DNA of 64,000 nt from Atriophallophorus winterbourni. Taxonomy: Eukaryota > Platyhelminthes > Trematoda > Plagiorchiida > Microphallidae. Both the position numbers and the translations under genes were made by a program. Every line of letters begins with the position of its first letter. Position 1 is the stretch's first letter. The DNA lies in assembly GCA_013407085.1 (NCBI GenBank), contig JACCGJ010020635.1, positions 1-64,000 of the forward strand. The letters are read 5' to 3'. The notes under the pieces are model-generated. The model saw only the letters and a program-made list of their open reading frames with translations, did not search any database and was not told the DNA's origin. Positions 24,101 through 36,200 of this stretch are shown piece after piece.

Positions 24101-24129
24101 TGTTAAAAACGAAATGTATTGTTTCCTTA

Positions 24130-24740
24130 TATATATTGCATTACGCATTCGTCTTCCTGGCGACCCTGGCTATAATCTGGGTGGCAAGATGCTGGCTGTC
24201 ACGATGCAAGAAAAAGATCTTGGGGTGATTATACAAAATAACTTGGGATGCTCTGCACAGTATAGTAGAGCTTTAACCGTTGCAAATAGAAACATTAATC
24301 TTTTAAAACGTGCGTTCGGAACAATCGATCCAGGTCTCTTTCCGTTTCTTCTTCAGGCGTACATCAGGCCACACTTGGAGTATGCTGTCTCCGTCTGGAA
24401 CCCATGGTTGAAACGTGACCAGCACGCCATAGAACACCCGCAGAGAAGTTCTACAAAGCTTTCAAAGGGGCTTAGCTTCGTCAGCTACGAGGAACGCCTT
24501 ACAACTCTACAAATATTCTCTACAAACTATCGTCCTATCCGAGGCGATCTGATCCTTACGTATCGGATATTGACGGCAAAAACTCACCCATGTGGGGGTA
24601 TGCTTAAAATGGCTTCAAACTCAGCAAATCGTGGTCATCACTTGAAGTTGGCACATCGTTTTCTTCTTCTTCTAAATAGACGACAGGGGGTCAAGCCCTT
24701 GTAAGCCACATCTCTTTATATCAGCAACATAGTCCAGGAG
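24130..24740 (+). mobile_element. CR1-like LINE 3' fragment (RT thumb and C-terminal region)
   Basis: The frame reads KDLGVIIQNNLGCSAQYSRA, then ANRNINLLKRAFGTIDPGLF, AYIRPHLEYAVSVWNPWLKRD and RGDLILTYRILTAKTHP. These are the usual blocks after the RT palm in CR1-like LINEs (kDLGV.., R..LEYav..W.P.l..D, RGDl...y.il). The open frame continues to 24704. It is a 5'-truncated insertion. Confidence 0.88.
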
Positions 24741-24744
24741 AACC

Positions 24745-25645
24745 TCAGTTGAAGAAATCCTGTCCAGTGTTGTACAGCTTCGTCGTGATTACAGGCAATA
24801 GCTTATCCACTAGTTGCTTGAATTCTTCTTCTTCTTCTGAATCGAAAGCAGAGGGGATAAAATCCCGTTTAAGCTTCATCACAGTAATAGACATCGGTGA
24901 CTTCTGCTGACAAGGCAAACCCTGAGAGTAGAGAAACACCACTATAACACTCCGGAGATCAAGTCCATCCGTCTCAACAAATGCTGATCCAACGCGCTTT
25001 TGAATAGCTGTTCAGATGGTAGAGACAGGAGCCCTTTCGGTAGTGAGTTCCAAGTGTTTACCACCCGCGTGGATAGCGTGCTTGCATTACTCAGCTTCAG
25101 CCATCTAGGCTTCTGCAACTTTAAGTCATATCCTAGAGTCCTCGACTCGCCTACTAATCGGAAGTACTGGAGGAACTCGTCTCCATATTGACCGAGAAGA
25201 ATACGGCGTGTCAGGAGCAGGTGAAATCTTTCCCTTCGAAGTTCTAGGGGGGGTAGAGTTTCAGTAAGCTCCTCCTATCCTGGTACGCGAGTTAGCGCAT
25301 TCCACAAACCATCTTAGTGCCCCTCCTTTGTACCCTCTCCAAGGAGTCGCATTCGCCTTTAGACTGAAGGAATGCAACAGGTAGCCCATATTCCAACAGA
25401 GGACGAATGTACGCAGAGAAACGTGTCCGGAACATTTGCGGACGCAAATGAACGCCGAATCGCCCAGAGCATCCTGGTAGCGCTGCCTATTCTCCGACCA
25501 GTTTCAGCCCTCGACTTCAAGGAATCCATAACCAGAATCCCTAAGAATTTTTCGACCGTCACCGCTCTAATAGGCTTACCTCCAATAAAGTATTCACCAC
25601 CAGTGTCATCGGAGTTTATGCGCATGACTACTGTATTGTCCGGGG
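24745..25645 (-). mobile_element. CR1-like LINE 3' fragment, opposite orientation
   Basis: On the - strand it starts in the post-palm region (DDTGGEYFIGGKPIRAV, then EKFLGILVMDSLKSRAETG and MLWAIRRSF). It continues in shifted frames through VQRRGTKM-like sequence to a 3' region rich in GAA codons near 24820. It abuts the RTE-like element at about 25645. The last stretch, 24745-24942, is open for 65 residues but is likely part of the LINE tail. Confidence 0.75.
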
Positions 25646-28271
25646 GAAGGAAAACCATTATCTCAAACCTCCACTGCCTTGTGGCTACATCCAATCTTGT
25701 AAAAGGCTTCAGGAGTCAACCTCGAGGAAAGATCCGGAGCCGGAGTTCCGTTAGGCAGTCCAAAGTTTTATACAACTTCGCCCCGCCAACTTCTGCGACG
25801 GCATCGTTGTCCAAACGTATCAGCCTAGCTGTTCCTTTGGTTCCAGTGGTGCCGTAGAGAGGGAGCACTTGTGCATGGGCAACAGCTAGTTCTCCAATTT
25901 GAACTGCCCTGGCGTACATAACAACGCACCAATGGAGAGGACACTCCATTCCGCTTCTGCGGATAATAACACGGGAAGCAGCAGATACCGGTTAAAAGCT
26001 ATGGCTCGATTGGCGTAGAGCTCAGCGCCTGGGGCTGCTTCCGACGGTAAGAGAGACTTTCAAGTCTCATTGGACGGCTACCACCCGCCTCAAGGTGGGC
26101 AGCCCCCAGCCAATATGGTGCCGTCTCGCCACGGTCTGCTATCCTCATTGGGTGCATGGGGATTAGGAATCAACCTCAAGCAGACTGTTTTTTTCCGCAC
26201 CAGCGAAATCAACTACTAAAAAACAAAAGTCATTTCTGAAACTGGGAACCTGGAACGTCCGGTCCATGCTTCCTGAATTTCATGACGACGTCTCGAATAT
26301 CAGAGGCGTAAGAAAATCGGCTGTGATTAACAATGAGTTAAAGAGACTGAATGTCGACGTGGCTGCCCTACAAGAGACGCGATTACCAGACACTGGTATA
26401 CTAACAGAAAGTGATTACACATTTTTGGAAAGGAATGGGTTCTGATAAGCCTCAACTGCATGGAGTTGGGTTTGCCGTTCGAAACTACCTTCTAAAAGCA
26501 ACAGAACCGAGCAGCAGCGGGAGCGAACGGATTTGGACTCTAAATCTGAGGTGCATTACTGGTACCATTACGTTGGTAAACGTTTATGCGCCGACGCTCT
26601 CTGCGACGACTGCTGAAAAAGACGCTTTTTATCACAACCTCGCAACAGTCCTGAAAAACGTGCCACAAAGAAACTGTGTAGTGGTATTGGGTGAATTCTA
26701 TGCTAGAGTTGGTGCGGATTACGAATCTTGGCAAAACTGTCTCGGGAGGTTCGGTGTAGGTAAAACCAATGAAAATGGACAACGCCTTTTAGAATTATGC
26801 ACACAGTTCAGTCTTTGTGTCAGTAACACTTTCTTTCAAACAAAACCACAGCATAAGATCTCTTAGAAACATCCTCGCTCTAAGCACTGGCACCAGCTTG
26901 ATCTTATTCTTGTTAGGCGCACTAATATAGGAAGCGTACTTCTCACCAGATCATATCAAAGCGCAGACTGTGACACTGATCATTCACTGGTCTGTGCAAA
27001 ACTGAAGCTTTCCGACACGATATTTCACCGCACCAAGTTGTCTGGTAAGCCTAGGATTGACGTCACCCGCATGTGCGAACCTAATCTAGCTGCGCGATTT
27101 GCAAAAGCCTTCACAGCCGAGTTCAGCAAGACAACCCCACTTGAATCAGCTTCAGAAAACTGGGAATTGATAAAAAGCTGCATATGCCGAGTCGCACTTT
27201 CCACCTCCGGTCCGAAGAAAGCTCGAACGAGCGATTGGTTCGAAGCAAAAGCTTCTGAGATGACTGCTGTGTTGGATGAGAAACGGTCAGCATTCTTGCG
27301 GTTCAAATGTATGCCAACAGACGAAAACTTACGACTTTTAAGAGCAGCTAGAAATAAGGTCCAACAGACTGCAAGGCGATGTGCAAATGACTATTGGACA
27401 GAAATTAGCCTTAGTATCCAAAAAGCTGCGGATACTGGAAATTTTCACGGCATGTATGATGGGATCAGGAGAGCCATTGGTTCAAACTTAAAACGGCTCC
27501 CATTAAGTCTGCATCTGGTGACCCAATTGTGGACAAAACTCAGCAGATGGAAAGATGGGTACAGCACTTCTCCTCTTTCTATTCTAGGGACAGTACGGTT
27601 TTACCACATGTATTTGAAAATGTCGAGCGGTTGCCGAATATTGAATATCTAGATACTCCCCCTACTCTTGATGAGCTCAATAGAGCAATCGACCGCTTAG
27701 CGAATGGGAAGGCCCCTAGTGACGACAGAATTCCACCTGACGTCATCAAATGCTGCAGAGCAGCATTATTACAACCGCTTCACCATTTGCTTCTTTAGTG
27801 GAGGAGGAGTGTGTCCCACAAGAGATGCGAGACACAAAGATCATCACGCTATTCAAGAATAAATGAGATAGAAGTGACTGCAACAATTACAGAGGAATCT
27901 CTTTTCTGAATGTTGTAGGCAAATTGTTTGCTAAAGTCTTACAGATCCGGCTGCAAGTTTTAGCTGATAGAATTTACTCCGTAAGGGAAGATCAACCGTT
28001 GACATGATCTTCTCCCTGAGACAACTTCAAGAAAAATGTCGGAAACAGCGTATGCCATTATATGCTGTTTTTATTGATTTAACGAAGGCATTCGATTACG
28101 TCAGCAGGGAGGGTCTTTTCAAAATGCTTGATTTGATAGGCTGTCCCCCAAGACTGCTGAAGCTCGTTATGTAGTTCCACTCAGGCATGAAGGGCTCAGT
28201 CCATTTTAACGGTTTCAGCTCAGAAGCCTTTGAAATTCGCCGAGGCGTCAAACAAGGGTGTGTTCTTGCTC

Positions 28272-28821
28272 GGTTCCAAAGGTTGTCATAGCCGGGGGTG
28301 GCAGTGGGGATAAGCTCCCACTGTTTATAAAATGCTCCCATATGGCATGCGTCTCAAATAGCCTCTGACAACCAAGTCCAGCTTCTGGCCTGCACGAGTG
28401 GCTCTCCGAGCCCGGCGGAACTGCTTTACCAACAGGAGAAGGGGCGAGGGCGAGTGACTGGCGCCTGAAAACCAGTTTGCTTCGGGCAGATGTAGCTCGT
28501 TAGCCTGGGAGGGCATTTCATCTAAGGGAAGGAAAACCCTGATTTTCAACCTCCGCTGCCTTGCGGGATACCCGATCGCGGGAAAGGCTTCGGGAGAAAA
28601 CCCTGAGGAAAAACCTGGAACAGAGTCTGGTAGACCACCTCTTTCTGGCAACTCCCTGCTGCCTTGCAGGTCGCACTTGGTTGTGCAAAGGCTAGAGAAG
28701 CTGACTCGAACAAACGCCGAGTGGTGCTGGGGACGCCGCTTTGTACCCAAATTCCCAAGAATCTTCTTTGAAGCCGACTCATCCTCCAGGAGGAGATAGT
28801 CGCACAAAGTAAAGTAAGTAA
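28272..28821. mobile_element. 550-bp short non-autonomous element inserted in the RTE RT domain
   Basis: It is flanked by perfect 12-bp duplications GTGTTCTTGCTC at 28260-28271 and 28822-28833, and interrupts the RT frame after VKQG. The right end is an A-rich simple repeat (AAAGTAAAGTAAGTAA). About 110 bp beginning GGGAAGGAAAACC (28518) matches the leader of the host RTE element at 25648. It encodes nothing convincing. It looks like a short, leader-derived retroposon; the strand is taken as + from the tail, but I leave it open. Confidence 0.9.
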
Positions 28822-29784
28822 GTGTTCTTGCTCCCACGCTGTTCGGCATTTTCTTTGCTCTGTTTCTGAAGCACGCTTTTAGGACGAGGACAGAAGGTAT
28901 TTACCTACGCACGCGAAGTGATGGCAAGCTTTTCAACCTAAACCGGTTGAGAGCACAAACCAAGGCACGAAATGTGCTAATCCGTGACCTGCTGTTTGCT
29001 GACGATGCAGCCTTTATTGTTCACTCCCAAGAGCACCTTCAGTCTCTAATGGACTGTTTTCCGTCGGCATGCAAAGACTTTGGGCTAACAATCAGCATGA
29101 GCAAGACCAAAGTCCTTGGTCAAGGGACTGTATCGCCTCCCATCATAACTGTTGGAAACTGTCAGCTTGAATCAGTACATCAGTTCACATACGTTGGTTC
29201 AACCATTGCGGATAACCTCTCGCTAGACACGGAGATTGATAAGCGGATTGGCAGAGCAGCTGTCATTCTGTCCCGTTTGAACTCTCGTGTTTGGGGTAAC
29301 CGCAAGCTGAATGTAAAAACAAAGATGATGGTATACAGCGCGTGCGTACTAAATGCTTTACTGTACAGCAGTGAAACCTGGACCACCCACACGAGACACG
29401 AACGGAAGCTTTCCATCTACGAAGCATCCGTCGTATCTTGAACACATCGTGGGTGGACAGAGTGACTAATGCTGAAGTGCTTTCAAAAGCTGGTCTACAG
29501 AGCATGTTCACTCTATTGCGACAGCACCGCCTGCGCTGGCTTGGTCATGCCTACAGAATGGAAAATGGTCGTATTCCGAAAGATCTACTCTATGGTTTGT
29601 TGCAACTAGGAAGTCGACCATTGGGCAGACCTCACTTGCGGTACAAAGACGTTTGCAAAAGAGATATGAAAGCTCTTGGCATTGACCCGGTGAGTTGGGA
29701 AGAACTTGCTCTTGACCGCTCACATTGGAGGCACTGTGTAAAGCGTCGTCTGCAAGCTGGTGAGTATGTATATGTATGTATAAA

Positions 29785-29872
29785 AGCACAAGCCTGATCC
29801 AGGCAACCTGCCGCACAGTCACAGACTGCACGTGCGCTAAGATACTGTCAGGTTGCCCAGGCCTAGACAGCA
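29785..29872 (-). repeat. SINE-like repeat, truncated copy in the RTE ORF
   Basis: ATGTATAAAAGCACAAGCCT through CCCAGGCCTAGACAG. It separates the CVKRRLQAG block from QLLAAERRSRRPR in the 3' part of the RTE-like pol frame. It is another tail-proximal fragment, longer than those at 19838 and 23639. Confidence 0.9.
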
Positions 29873-30052
29873 GCTCTTAGCTGCTGAACGCAGATCACGC
29901 CGCCCGCGTGCAACTGACGCAATACAACCGAGTTCTGACTTTCGTTGCCAGCGCTGCGGGAGAGATTGTTCCTCCCGAATCGGACTGTTTAGTCATTCCA
30001 AAAGCTGCAAAACTTGAACATTCACGCGATTGTGATGTACATCCATGGTCGA

Positions 30053-30056
<4 letters not shown>

Positions 30057-30090
<34 letters not shown>

Positions 30091-30105
30091 TATATATATA
30101 TATAT
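30057..30105. repeat. TA microsatellite at a LINE-LINE junction
   Basis: Alternating TA with one AATATTA break. It is probably the 3' tail of the RTE-like element, and it abuts the truncated 3' end of the next, opposite-strand LINE at about 30118. Confidence 0.9.
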
Positions 30106-30117
30106 TACACAATCATT

Positions 30118-32130
30118 TAAAAATGAAAAAGTGCCACCCGGCAAAAGTGCCAAAGGAGGCCAACATACTGTCTTGTCCTCATTGATAGGCAGTGACCAGC
30201 GATGTGTCCAACTGACTAAGTCATCAACTGCTTGTTGCAGTTGCTTGTGGCCATCGCAGGAAATGACAGAGGCCCACAGTTTCAGATCATCCGCGAATAA
30301 AAGACAATCGATCGCTACCGCGTCCGGAATATCATTCACGAAAACTTTGAATAACAATGGGCCAAGGACAGATCCCTGCGGCACTCCGGAGCCTGCTATC
30401 ATCTCTGAAGACAAAACTCCATTCACCTCTACACGGTTTGACCGCCCTGAGATGAATGCCTCGATCCATTTAAGTAGACAACCTTGAATCCCCAAACCCT
30501 CCAGCTTGACGAGCAATCAGCGGTGGGGCACGCGGTCGAACGCCTTACTGAAGTCAATAAAAATGACATCGACCGCTTGACCAGAATCAGTCAAAGCACA
30601 CCAACTTTCTCGCGCCATGAGCAGATTACGTACGCATGAGCGAATTTTGGTGAATCCATGTTGTTGTGGACTCCAACGCCCACACTCCAAAAGAAAGTGC
30701 TCTATTTTCCTTTTGATCAGCTTCTCTAAAAATTTACCGATCACATAAGTCAATGTGACCGGCCTGTAATTAGCGGGACTACTTATGGTCCCCACTCTTA
30801 AACATAGGTTTAATAATACCCTATTTCCATTCTTGTGGCAAGACCCCTAATGTTACAGTTTTTGTAAACAACCTGACCAGCGGAACACACACCACTTCTG
30901 ATAGTGCTCGTAAAACCATCGGATGAATACCGTCTGGTCCTGGCGCGGATTGTGTGTCTAACTGTTCCAACAGGAGTCTAACAGTCTCTACATCTACATC
31001 AAGATCAGACAGGACCTCACTGTTATTAGAGACAGAAGGGGGATCACTGTCTTCCAGACAGTACACGGAGGCATATTGCTTAGCCATGGCTTCAGGTTTC
31101 AAACCATCCTCAGTAATGTCTACCCCATTAGTATCTATCAAATTAGGAACATAGGGCGACGCCTTTGTGCGGCGACGAATGTATGCGAATAGCCGTTTTG
31201 GTGCACGAGTAGACTCGTCAACCAATCGCTGCTCGTATAACATACGTTTCCTGCGTTTTAATGCCGTAAAAAGGTTTCTAGCTTGCCGATAATTGTCATA
31301 GTCAGTGGCGTTTTTCCGACTTACGAATATCGACCAGAGCTTTTGACGTTGCTGCAAAAGTTTCCTTATCTCCTTATCAAACCAAGGTGGACCTTTCGCC
31401 TTACGACGACGTGTGGAAAACGGAACAGCCACCCCAATAACTGTCAAAATGTTATTACGGATTACCAGCCAACAATCTTCAACATCAGCCAATTGATCGA
31501 AAGACCAATCGAGAGATGAAGCAACATCCCGTAACCTACCCGCGTCTGCCTTCCAAAAATTCCTTCTGGGAATTGAATCCGGTACCCAGCCAGTGTTGCA
31601 ATTCCAAATAAAACTTAAGGTGGCATGATCACTACAGTCTAATGGAGCTTCAGTCCGAAGCTCAGTAATATTGGAGTTTGTGGGAGTGAATACCAAGTCC
31701 AAAATGGACTCACACCCAGTAGGGCCTACTCTGGTCAGATGGGAAACATGCTGCACGAGGACCCCATCAACCACATCGTCCAATAAGTCCCGCTCGAATG
31801 ACCCAGAACCTTCATCTAGCGAAGTCCAATCAATACTAGGAGCATTGAAATCCCCATAATCAAGCAGTTTGAGGATCTACCATACTGACATAACTGTGAT
31901 ATCAGAGTATCTGCCTGAGTATTGGGAGAACGATAAACGACACCTATCGTGGCAAATAAAGCTTCAGTCCTTATACGACACCATAAACTCTTAGCCATAC
32001 CAGCAGTGATCTGGAAGCGAGCCAACACTGCGACGGAAATATGTTGTTGGTTAGCGTCTGTTCGATCTGAGCGAAAGAGTCTATATCCAAGTAGGGCCAG
32101 CTCGTTTTCAGATCTTGCTGAAATAACAAT
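30118..32130 (-). mobile_element. CR1-like LINE, 5'- and 3'-truncated, little damaged
   Basis: Endonuclease C-half (32028-31700: YRSPNTQADTLI, LIMG then GDFNAP after a one-base loss near 31857, CESILDLVFTPTNSN, DCSDHATLSF), connector (31600-31000: RNFWKADA, PPWFDKEIR), then APGPDGIHPMVL near 30950. RT follows: NYRPVTLTYVIGKFLEKLI, QQHGFTKIRSC, IDFSKAFDRVPHR, GVPQGSVLGPLLF and LLFADDLKLWA near 30270. There is one TAG at 30821, one shift near 30800 and one TGA at 30517. The catalytic FADD is intact. ORF1 and everything after the palm are missing. Confidence 0.93.
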
Positions 32131-32132
32131 AG

Positions 32133-32176
32133 ATACAATTATATACCTATATATATATAAAGGTATATAATTGTAT
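32133..32176. repeat. Perfect 15-bp inverted repeat (AT-rich stem-loop)
   Basis: ATACAATTATATACC (32133-32147) pairs with GGTATATAATTGTAT (32162-32176) around a 14-base TA-rich loop. It sits just upstream of the 5' truncation point of the neighbouring LINE. Confidence 0.95.
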
Positions 32177-32274
32177 ATGTCAAAAAAATCTTCAATGGAT
32201 TTGTACAGTCATTGTATAGCAACGATTGAATACTGACAACCTTGACATTTTGAATTCTCGGTTACCGACATCAA

Positions 32275-33080
32275 ATTCAGTTCACTTCAGTTCAGTTCAG
32301 TTTGCCCAGGACGATATGTGGCAGAGTCGCTAATCGAGTGTCTAGAATACTTCCAGTGGTAAGCCAAAAGAGCGTCCACCACTTCGAATAGTAGGTTCAA
32401 TATTCTTCTGGTATGACTTTGGCTGGAATGCAACAGAAAAACTCCCTCACCCAATAGGTGAGGGGCGACATTAGTGCGTTCCAACGACAAATTGAAGAAC
32501 AACTATAAAATTAGGGATAAAAAGTGGGAAGCACAGAGAGCCAGATCGAGTCTAGTCTATATTTGAAGCACGTTACTGAAGTAGAACAAACTACCTCTTC
32601 GGGCAGACAGTTCCAATGATTCACTACCCTTTCGCATAAGAAGTGCTTACGTGCATTAGACCTGACATGTTGCTTTGCCAGTTTCAGTGAATGGCCTCGA
32701 GTACCTACCACTGGCGTGAGAGCATACATATCAGCCGGATCAATAGAACTAAAGCCTGTAACGATTTTAAAGGTCTCGATCAGATCCCCACGTAGTCGCC
32801 TCCTTTTTAGCTAGAAGAGCTCTAGACTCAGCAATCGTTCCTGATACGACTTCCCAGATTGCCATTTATTCATACGAGTAGCTAGGCGCTGAACACCTTC
32901 AAGCGTGGCAATGTCCTTTTCCAAGTAAGGAGACCAAGCTTGAACGCAATACTCGAGATGAGGTCTCACTATCGCTTTATACAATGGGATGAAAACCTCC
33001 GGGGACCTGCAGGATAAAACTGATCGGAGGCGAAAGAGCTGGTTCCTAGCGCGTTGTGCAGCAGCTGCACATTAATCAGT
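32275..33080 (-). mobile_element. 5'-truncated CR1-like LINE copy (same family as the next element)
   Basis: The - strand reads post-palm sequence (LEYCVQAWSPYLEKDIA-type near 32940, SLKLAKQHVRSNARKHF and RVVNHWNCLPEEVVCSTSV at 32580-32720), then a 3' UTR ending in ACTGAACTGAACTGAA. The 3' UTR is closely similar to that of the element at 33232. It has several frameshifts. Confidence 0.9.
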
Positions 33081-33231
33081 CCAGTTTGCACAGGACAGTA
33101 AGTGGCTCACGAGCCAATTGACCGTCCAGAATTTCTTTTTGTGGAAAGCTGCAAAGAAACATCTACTACAGCAAAAAAAAATTTGGGTCTGTGGAATTTT
33201 GATTCTTACGAATCCTTTGATCTTGTATTTC
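33081..33231 (-). mobile_element. Short LINE 3' UTR fragment
   Basis: About 150 bp with the family 3' motif (GTTTGCACAGGACAGTAAGT on the + strand) followed by CCGTCCAGAATTTCTTT. It is closer to the 3' end of the LINE at 41721 than to its direct neighbours. Confidence 0.7.
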
Positions 33232-36200
33232 AGTTCAGTTCAGTTCAGTTCAGTTTGCACAGGACTGTATGTGGCTAACGAGCCAATCGAGCGTCCAGAT
33301 TTCTTCCGGTGGTATGCCACGGAAGAGCGTCCACCACTTCAAACAATATCTTCACAAATATCTTCTGGTATGAGAATAATCTGGAATGCAACAGAAAAAC
33401 TCCCCTCACCAATAGGTGAGGAGAAACATTAGTGAGTTCCAAAGACAACATGAGGATCATACCAACTATTCCCTTATGGATAAAAATCAGGAAATAATGA
33501 AGGCCACACAGAGTCAAGTCTATTCTTGAACCCCCCTACCGAAGTAGAACAAACAACTTCTTTAGGAAGTCGATTCCAGTAATTTACTACCCTCTCACTA
33601 ATGAAGAACTTACGAACATTTGACCTGACATGTCGCTTGGCCAGTTTTAATGGGTGGCCTCGAGTACCCACACTTAGCGCCATAGCGTACAATTCACTGG
33701 GATGAATAGTACTGAAACCTGACATGATTTTGAAGGTTTCAATCAGGTCCCCACGTAGCCTCCTCCTTTACAGTGAGAAGAGCTCTAGACTCAGCAATCC
33801 TTCCTGATACGACCTACCCGATTGCCCAACAATCATACGAGTAGCTAAACGTTGAACACCTTCCAGCTTGGCAATATCTTTTTCCAAATAAGGTGACCAT
33901 ACTTGAACGCGATACTCGAGATGTGGTCTCACGACCGCTTTGTATAATGGTATGAAAACCTCTAGGGACCTGCAGGATAAAACTGATCGAAGGCGAAAAA
34001 GCTCTCTCCTAGCGCGTTGTGTAGCAGCTGCGCATTGATCAGCCCATTTAAAGTCCCCTGAAACTTCTATACCTAAGTCACGAACATTCGGTACCCCATT
34101 TATCTCAAGTATACCATCTGGACCAGCAGCCTCTAGCTTCTTAATGACTCTAAACAAGAGATAGCTTTTAGTGAAGTTAACTGATAGATCCCATGTAGCA
34201 GACCACTTGATGACCTTTTCTATATCCTCAAGAAGATCCTGTTCATCCAGTGATCCGATAATCTTGACATCATCTGCAAAAATATAGCAGGGACACTTAA
34301 GCGACGCTGCCAAATCATCGATGAAAATGAGGAAAAGTAGCGGTCCGAGTACGGAACCCTGTGGGACTCCACTAACAACTTTTACTTTCGACCAATACAT
34401 ATTTCCTATCCTGACACCAAAGAATCTATTGCTTAAGAATCCTATTATCCATTTCTCCAGAAGACCATCGATACCCATATAACCAATTTTGTCTGCAAGC
34501 AATCTGTGGTTTACCGAATCAAAGGCCTTGCAAAAGTCCAACTAAAAACTTCAACTTGTTGGCCTTTATCTAGCCTCATGGTGACCTCGTTAAGAAAACA
34601 TGAGAGGTTTGTTAGGCACGACTTCCCTTTAAGGTAGCCGTGCTGAGCAGAGTTTAGCAACGAGTAATCAACTAGATGTTGACAGATCCTATCCCTGATA
34701 AGTTTCTCCAGGATTTTACATAGGATGCTAGTAAGACTTACAGGTCTGTACTTACAAACTGAGGATCGACTGTCACCTTTATGTATCGGGATCACATTAG
34801 CCAACTTCCAAATACTCGGATTATATCCATGTTGCAAGTAAGCGTTAAAAATACGACCCACAGGATCTGCTAATATTGGCGCCATGTTCTTTATAATTTG
34901 AGGGTTAATGTCGTCTGGGCCAGCAGATTTATGGGGGATAGTTGCTGCAAGAGCAGGTTTAACCTCATCATCAGTGAAAATTAACTCCTTACGTGGAGTA
35001 ACGATATCAGGCCTTTTGATGACTGGCGTGTTAGGCGGATCTATTTGGCGATCAAGCCTCTGAACAGCCTCGAAATGATTGAGAAAGGCCGAAGCCTTTT
35101 CTAAATCTGAAACTGTTTGCGTTCCGTTTTCCTGCTGAAGGTTGCCAATCCAATCGCGCGTTTTGCCTTTGGATTGGGCATAACTATATTAACGCGTGCC
35201 AACCGTAATTCAAAGTCACGTTTTGCTTTGCGTTGGATTCCTTCAGCCTTATTTCTGACCATTTTATACCTTGTTCAGGACCGTTGTGTCTGAGAAGCTT
35301 TGTAGGTTTTCCAGGCACGGCCTCTCATTTTAATCCCTCGTCGCATCGCAGGTGTTCACTAATTTGGCTTGTTGCGTTGCTTGACGTGCACCAACGGTGC
35401 AAACCTATCTTGCAGGGTAGACAGGCAGTGGTGTATAAGCTGCCAGTTTGTTGCTATATCATCACCTACATATTGAGACAAGATCTTTTCTAGCTTCCTC
35501 TGAAACGACTTTCCAGTCTACGCGATTGAAATTGCGCCTCAGTTTAGGAGGAGGTTTTTCATACCTGAGTCTTAGTTGGATTCTGATCACAACGTGATCA
35601 CTTTTTCCTAGTGGAGTGAGATAATCTACCCAGCGAACTATTTTTTCGCTTGAAGAGATAACGAGATCCAGGATCGAAAGTAAGCAGCCCTGGCGGAATC
35701 TTGTGGGCTCATTGACATGTTGACTCATGGCATGCATATGAGTCCATTCGATGAAGTCCTCAGACATCTTATCGGATAAACAGCACTGGTTCAGCCAAGA
35801 TATATGTGGTAGGTTAAAATCGCCATCTATAAGAACCTGAGACCCGAACGTGTGCATCAAACTGAGATTGCTAAGCAAATTCTGCAAGTCCTGAGGTCCT
35901 GCTTGCGGGCTCACATAAGCGCATGCTATTACCATTGATTGCTTGTAAGATTGAACGATACATGTGCTAAGTTGGACGTTGTGCGTGCTAAGCCTAACGC
36001 TCGATTCTAAAGTTCAAAGACCTGGTCTGAGAAAGATAGCAACTCCACCCCCGTTTAGTTCACCTGGTCTATCACATCTGACCACAGAATAACGACTACA
36101 AATTGAGTCAGGAATATGATCAGTTTCAGATAGCCAGGTTTCAGACAGTGCTATTACATGCGGTCGTAACTCATGCGCTGAGATGGAGAATTCAGAACAC

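Larger units (their letters stand above)
25646..30105 (+). mobile_element. RTE-like LINE (endonuclease, RT, C-terminal zinc finger), interrupted twice
   Basis: A leader (25646-26230) precedes the pol frame: GTWNVRSM and AALQETRLPDTG near 26240-26390, VNVYAPT, VVLGEFYARVG near 26690, and GKTNENGQRLLELC. The connector continues openly at 27038-27520, then APSDDRIPPDVIKC near 27715. RT fingers at 27820-28260 are frameshifted. After a 550-bp insertion the palm follows (LLFADDAAFIVHS near 29000), then the thumb, the KDVCKRDMKALGID block and the final zinc finger CQRCGRDCSSRIGLFSHSKSC near 29960-30010. The element ends in a TA repeat (30057-30105). The GEFYAR site replaces the usual GDFNA. Stops and shifts make it inactive. 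Confidence 0.9.

Noticed and set aside
24745..24942. Acidic 65-residue - strand frame (SEEEEEFKQLVDKLL) as an independent gene
   Set aside because: It follows directly on the 3' part of a - strand LINE and is probably its tail region; the Glu run comes from a GAA repeat.
28325..28849. - strand frame of 174 codons in the inserted short element
   Set aside because: It crosses the target-site duplication, has low-complexity composition and matches nothing; the element is better read as non-coding.
10838..29872. tRNA gene or tRNA-derived head in the SINE-like repeat
   Set aside because: I found no convincing A and B boxes and no cloverleaf; only small hairpins such as CAGTC-AGA-GACTG.
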